NCBI GenBank assembly: GCA_027682585.1
Contig: JAQCZH010000001.1
Coordinates: 620,001-684,000 of the forward strand
Length of the DNA stretch: 64,000 nucleotides
Source: Lachnospiraceae bacterium AF51-6-b8A
Lineage (GTDB): Bacteria; Bacillota; Clostridia; Lachnospirales; Lachnospiraceae
Reading direction: 5' to 3'
Part shown: positions 62,065-64,000 of the stretch, one piece after another
How positions within the stretch are numbered: position 1 is the stretch's first letter
Layout of the letters: each line of letters begins with the position of its first letter
Made by a program: the position numbers and the translations under genes
The notes under the pieces: generated by a model
What the model was told of the DNA's origin: nothing
Seen by the model: the letters and a program-made list of their open reading frames with translations, nothing else
Database searches by the model: none

Positions 62065-64000
62065 ATGCAGTACAATTTCAAGAAAATCGAGCCCAAGTGG
62101 CAGAAGCGATGGGCGGATGCGAAGATCTTTCAGGCGGTTGACTTCGCTGATAAGCCAAAGTGGTACGGCTTAGTGGAGTTTCCCTATCCCTCCGGTGCCG
62201 GCATGCATGTCGGTCATATCAAGGCCTACTCATCCATCGAAGTTCTGGCCAGAAAGCGCCGTATGCAGGGCTATAATGTCCTCTTTCCCATCGGCTTTGA
62301 TTCCTTTGGCCTTCCCGCGGAGAACTATGCCATCAAGACCAATACGCACCCTCATCTGATTACGGAGAAGAATATCGCACATTTCTCCGATCAGCTTCGC
62401 AAGGTTGGCTTTTCCTTTGACTGGGACAGAAGCTTCGCTACCAGCCGGGCCGACTACTACAAGTGGACCCAGTGGATCTTCTTGCAGCTCTATCAGCATG
62501 GACTGGTATTTCGCTCCAAAACCTTGGTGAACTACTGCCCCCACTGCAAGGTTGTCCTCTCCAACGAGGATTCCCAGGGCGGCAAGTGTGATATCTGCGG
62601 TTCCGATGTGGTTCAGATGTCCAAGGACGTCTGGTTTTTGCGCATTACTGACTATGCTGATAAGCTCTTAGATGGTCTGAGCGATGTCGATTATCCGGAC
62701 TCTGTCAAACAGCAGGAGATCTCCTGGATCGGCAGGTCCGAGGGAACCTTTGTCAATTTTCCTGTTGTCGATGGAGAGGGAAAGGCCTTAGGTGACACCA
62801 GGCTTGAGATCTACACGACCCGCTGTGACACCCTCTACGGTGTTACCTTTATGGTTTGCGCCCCGGAGCATCCCATGCTAGATCAATACAGGGACCGCAT
62901 CGCGAACTGGGATGAGATTGTCGCTTATCGCAGGGAATCAGCCAAGAAGACGGAATTTGAGAGAACGCAGCTGGTCAAGGATAAGACCGGGGTCAGAATT
63001 GATGGCCTGACTGCAATGAATCCTATCACGGGCAGGCGAATCCCCCTCTTTATCTCTGACTATGTCATGATGGGCTACGGCACCGGTGCCATTATGGCTG
63101 TGCCTGCCCATGATCAGAGGGACTGGGAGTTCGCCAGGAAGTTCGGTGTTGAAATTATCCCTGTCATAGAGGGCGGAGATATCAATATAGAGGCCTATAC
63201 CGGTGAGGGCCCTATGATCAATTCAGGACTGTTGAACGGCCTTGATAATAAGGCGGATTCGATCGCAAGAATGCAGGCCTATCTCAGGGAGCATGGTCTG
63301 GGTCATAAGGGCGTTCAGTACAAGATGAAGGACTGGGCTTTCAATCGTCAGCGCTACTGGGGGGAACCTATTCCTCTGGTGCACTGTCCTGACTGCGGCG
63401 TTGTACCCCTGCCCGAGGATCAGCTTCCCCTGACCTTACCGGATGTCGAGAACTTCGAGCCCGGAACGGATGGACAGAGCCCTCTGGCTAAGATTGCGTC
63501 TTTTGTCAACTGTACCTGCCCCAAGTGCGGAGGGCCTGCCAGAAGAGAGACGGACACTATGCCTCAGTGGGCTGGCTCTTCCTGGTACTTCCTCCGTTTT
63601 ACGGATGCCCACAATGACAAGGTCTTCGCTGACCGGAAGAAATTGGATTACTGGATGCCTGTCGATCATTACAATGGGGGGATGGAGCATGTCACCAGAC
63701 ATCTGCTCTATTCCAGATTCTGGCATCACTTCCTCTATGATATCGGAGAGGTCGGATGTCCCGAACCCTATGCCAAGAGAACTTATCAGGGGCTGATTCT
63801 GGGACCGGACGGAGAGAAGATGTCCAAGTCCAAAGGCAATGTCATTGACCCCTTAGATATTGTCAAAGACTACGGAGCGGACACCCTGCGCACTTATGTC
63901 ATGTTCATGGGGGATTACGCCTCTGCAGCTCCCTGGTCCGATGAGTCCTTAAATGGCTGCCGCCGCTTCCTGGAGCGCGTCTCTAAGTTCGATGAGATTG
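62065..64000 (+). CDS. leuS: Leucyl-tRNA synthetase, N-terminal two thirds (cut by window edge)
   Basis: Charges tRNA-Leu. ATG 62065 follows AAGAGGA, 17 bp after purA; the frame stays open to the window end (about 645 codons of the usual 800). The class I signatures are HVGH (48-51, in SGAGMHVGHIKAY) and KMSKSKGN near residue 585. Between them lie zinc-type pairs CPHC/CDIC and CPDC/CPKC, the CP1 editing domain (about 220-400, TTRCDTLYGVTF, GYGTGAIMAVPAHDQRD), and WAGSSWYFLRF. There is no T-box leader: purA precedes it directly. Confidence 0.97.
   Translation, partial: MQYNFKKIEPKWQKRWADAKIFQAVDFADKPKWYGLVEFPYPSGAGMHVGHIKAYSSIEVLARKRRMQGYNVLFPIGFDSFGLPAENYAIKTNTHPHLITEKNIAHFSDQLRKVGFSFDWDRSFATSRADYYKWTQWIFLQLYQHGLVFRSKTLVNYCPHCKVVLSNEDSQGGKCDICGSDVVQMSKDVWFLRITDYADKLLDGLSDVDYPDSVKQQEISWIGRSEGTFVNFPVVDGEGKALGDTRLEIYTTRCDTLYGVTFMVCAPEHPMLDQYRDRIANWDEIVAYRRESAKKTEFERTQLVKDKTGVRIDGLTAMNPITGRRIPLFISDYVMMGYGTGAIMAVPAHDQRDWEFARKFGVEIIPVIEGGDINIEAYTGEGPMINSGLLNGLDNKADSIARMQAYLREHGLGHKGVQYKMKDWAFNRQRYWGEPIPLVHCPDCGVVPLPEDQLPLTLPDVENFEPGTDGQSPLAKIASFVNCTCPKCGGPARRETDTMPQWAGSSWYFLRFTDAHNDKVFADRKKLDYWMPVDHYNGGMEHVTRHLLYSRFWHHFLYDIGEVGCPEPYAKRTYQGLILGPDGEKMSKSKGNVIDPLDIVKDYGADTLRTYVMFMGDYASAAPWSDESLNGCRRFLERVSKFDEI

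Noticed and set aside
62041..62065. T-box or leader before leuS
   Set aside because: Only 17 bp separate purA and leuS, too little for a T-box. ilvA likewise follows ftsY by 14 bp.

Overview
The window is 64 kb of chromosome from a Gram-positive anaerobe of the Clostridia, most likely a member of the Lachnospiraceae. This rests on gene order and gene content: the yceD-rpmF-plsX-acpP-rnc-smc-ftsY run, the ylxM-ffh-rpsP-khpA-rimM-trmD cluster, a B. subtilis-type iron-sulfur PurF, a CIRCE-controlled groESL operon, GTG/TTG starts behind strong GGAGG sites, and PurO plus a stand-alone AICAR formyltransferase in place of bifunctional PurH. Genus cannot be told from the sequence alone. Base composition looks close to half G+C. 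All genes but one (tmcAL) lie on the plus strand. I see no phage, insertion sequence, CRISPR array, tRNA or rRNA.

Layout. 1-2.4 kb: end of tpiA and gpmI (lower glycolysis). 2.6-8.6 kb: an unknown gene, then purC-purF-purB and gdhA. 8.7-12.3 kb: secG-rnr-smpB-ssrA, that is protein export, RNase R and the complete trans-translation pair SmpB/tmRNA. 12.4-16.8 kb: a two-component system followed by hisH-hisF and ung. 16.9-18.9 kb: the two last IMP-synthesis genes (PurO type and stand-alone AICAR formyltransferase). 19-23.7 kb: pckA, the lone minus-strand gene tmcAL, and ackA. 23.8-33.1 kb: yceD-rpmF, plsX-acpP, rnc-smc-ftsY and ilvA. 33.2-37.5 kb: the SRP/ribosome/tRNA cluster. 37.6-42.3 kb: a two-gene unit with its own terminator-bounded promoter. 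It encodes a 1253-residue surface protein with four flavinylation-type FMN-binding domains and a ferric-reductase-like membrane protein, and it sits between trmD and rplS, which are normally neighbours. 42.4-46.4 kb: rplS, two signal peptidases around rbgA, rnhB, yraN. 46.4-57.3 kb: pgeF, a DUF512 radical-SAM protein, der, plsY, gpsA, dut, a type IIA topoisomerase pair and a membrane protein. 57.4-64 kb: groES-groEL, a DegV protein, purA and the first two thirds of leuS.

How it fits together. Most of the window is core housekeeping: purine synthesis (purC, F, B, O, AICAR formyltransferase, purA), membrane lipid synthesis (plsX, acpP, plsY, gpsA), SRP targeting and secretion (ffh, ftsY, secG, two lepB), ribosome assembly and tRNA modification, and quality control. 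The accessory element that stands out is the flavin/ferric-reductase pair. I read it as an extracytosolic electron-transfer module. Two tandem TTAG-N6-CTAA dyads overlap its promoter and resemble DtxR/IdeR iron-repressor sites.

Other points worth following are a G10 tract at the end of rimM that could fuse RimM to TrmD, a TrmD with a roughly 180-residue extra domain, an FtsY whose acidic domain is at the C-terminus, a terminator hairpin between purC and purF, and dyads at the ackA, degV and secG promoters.
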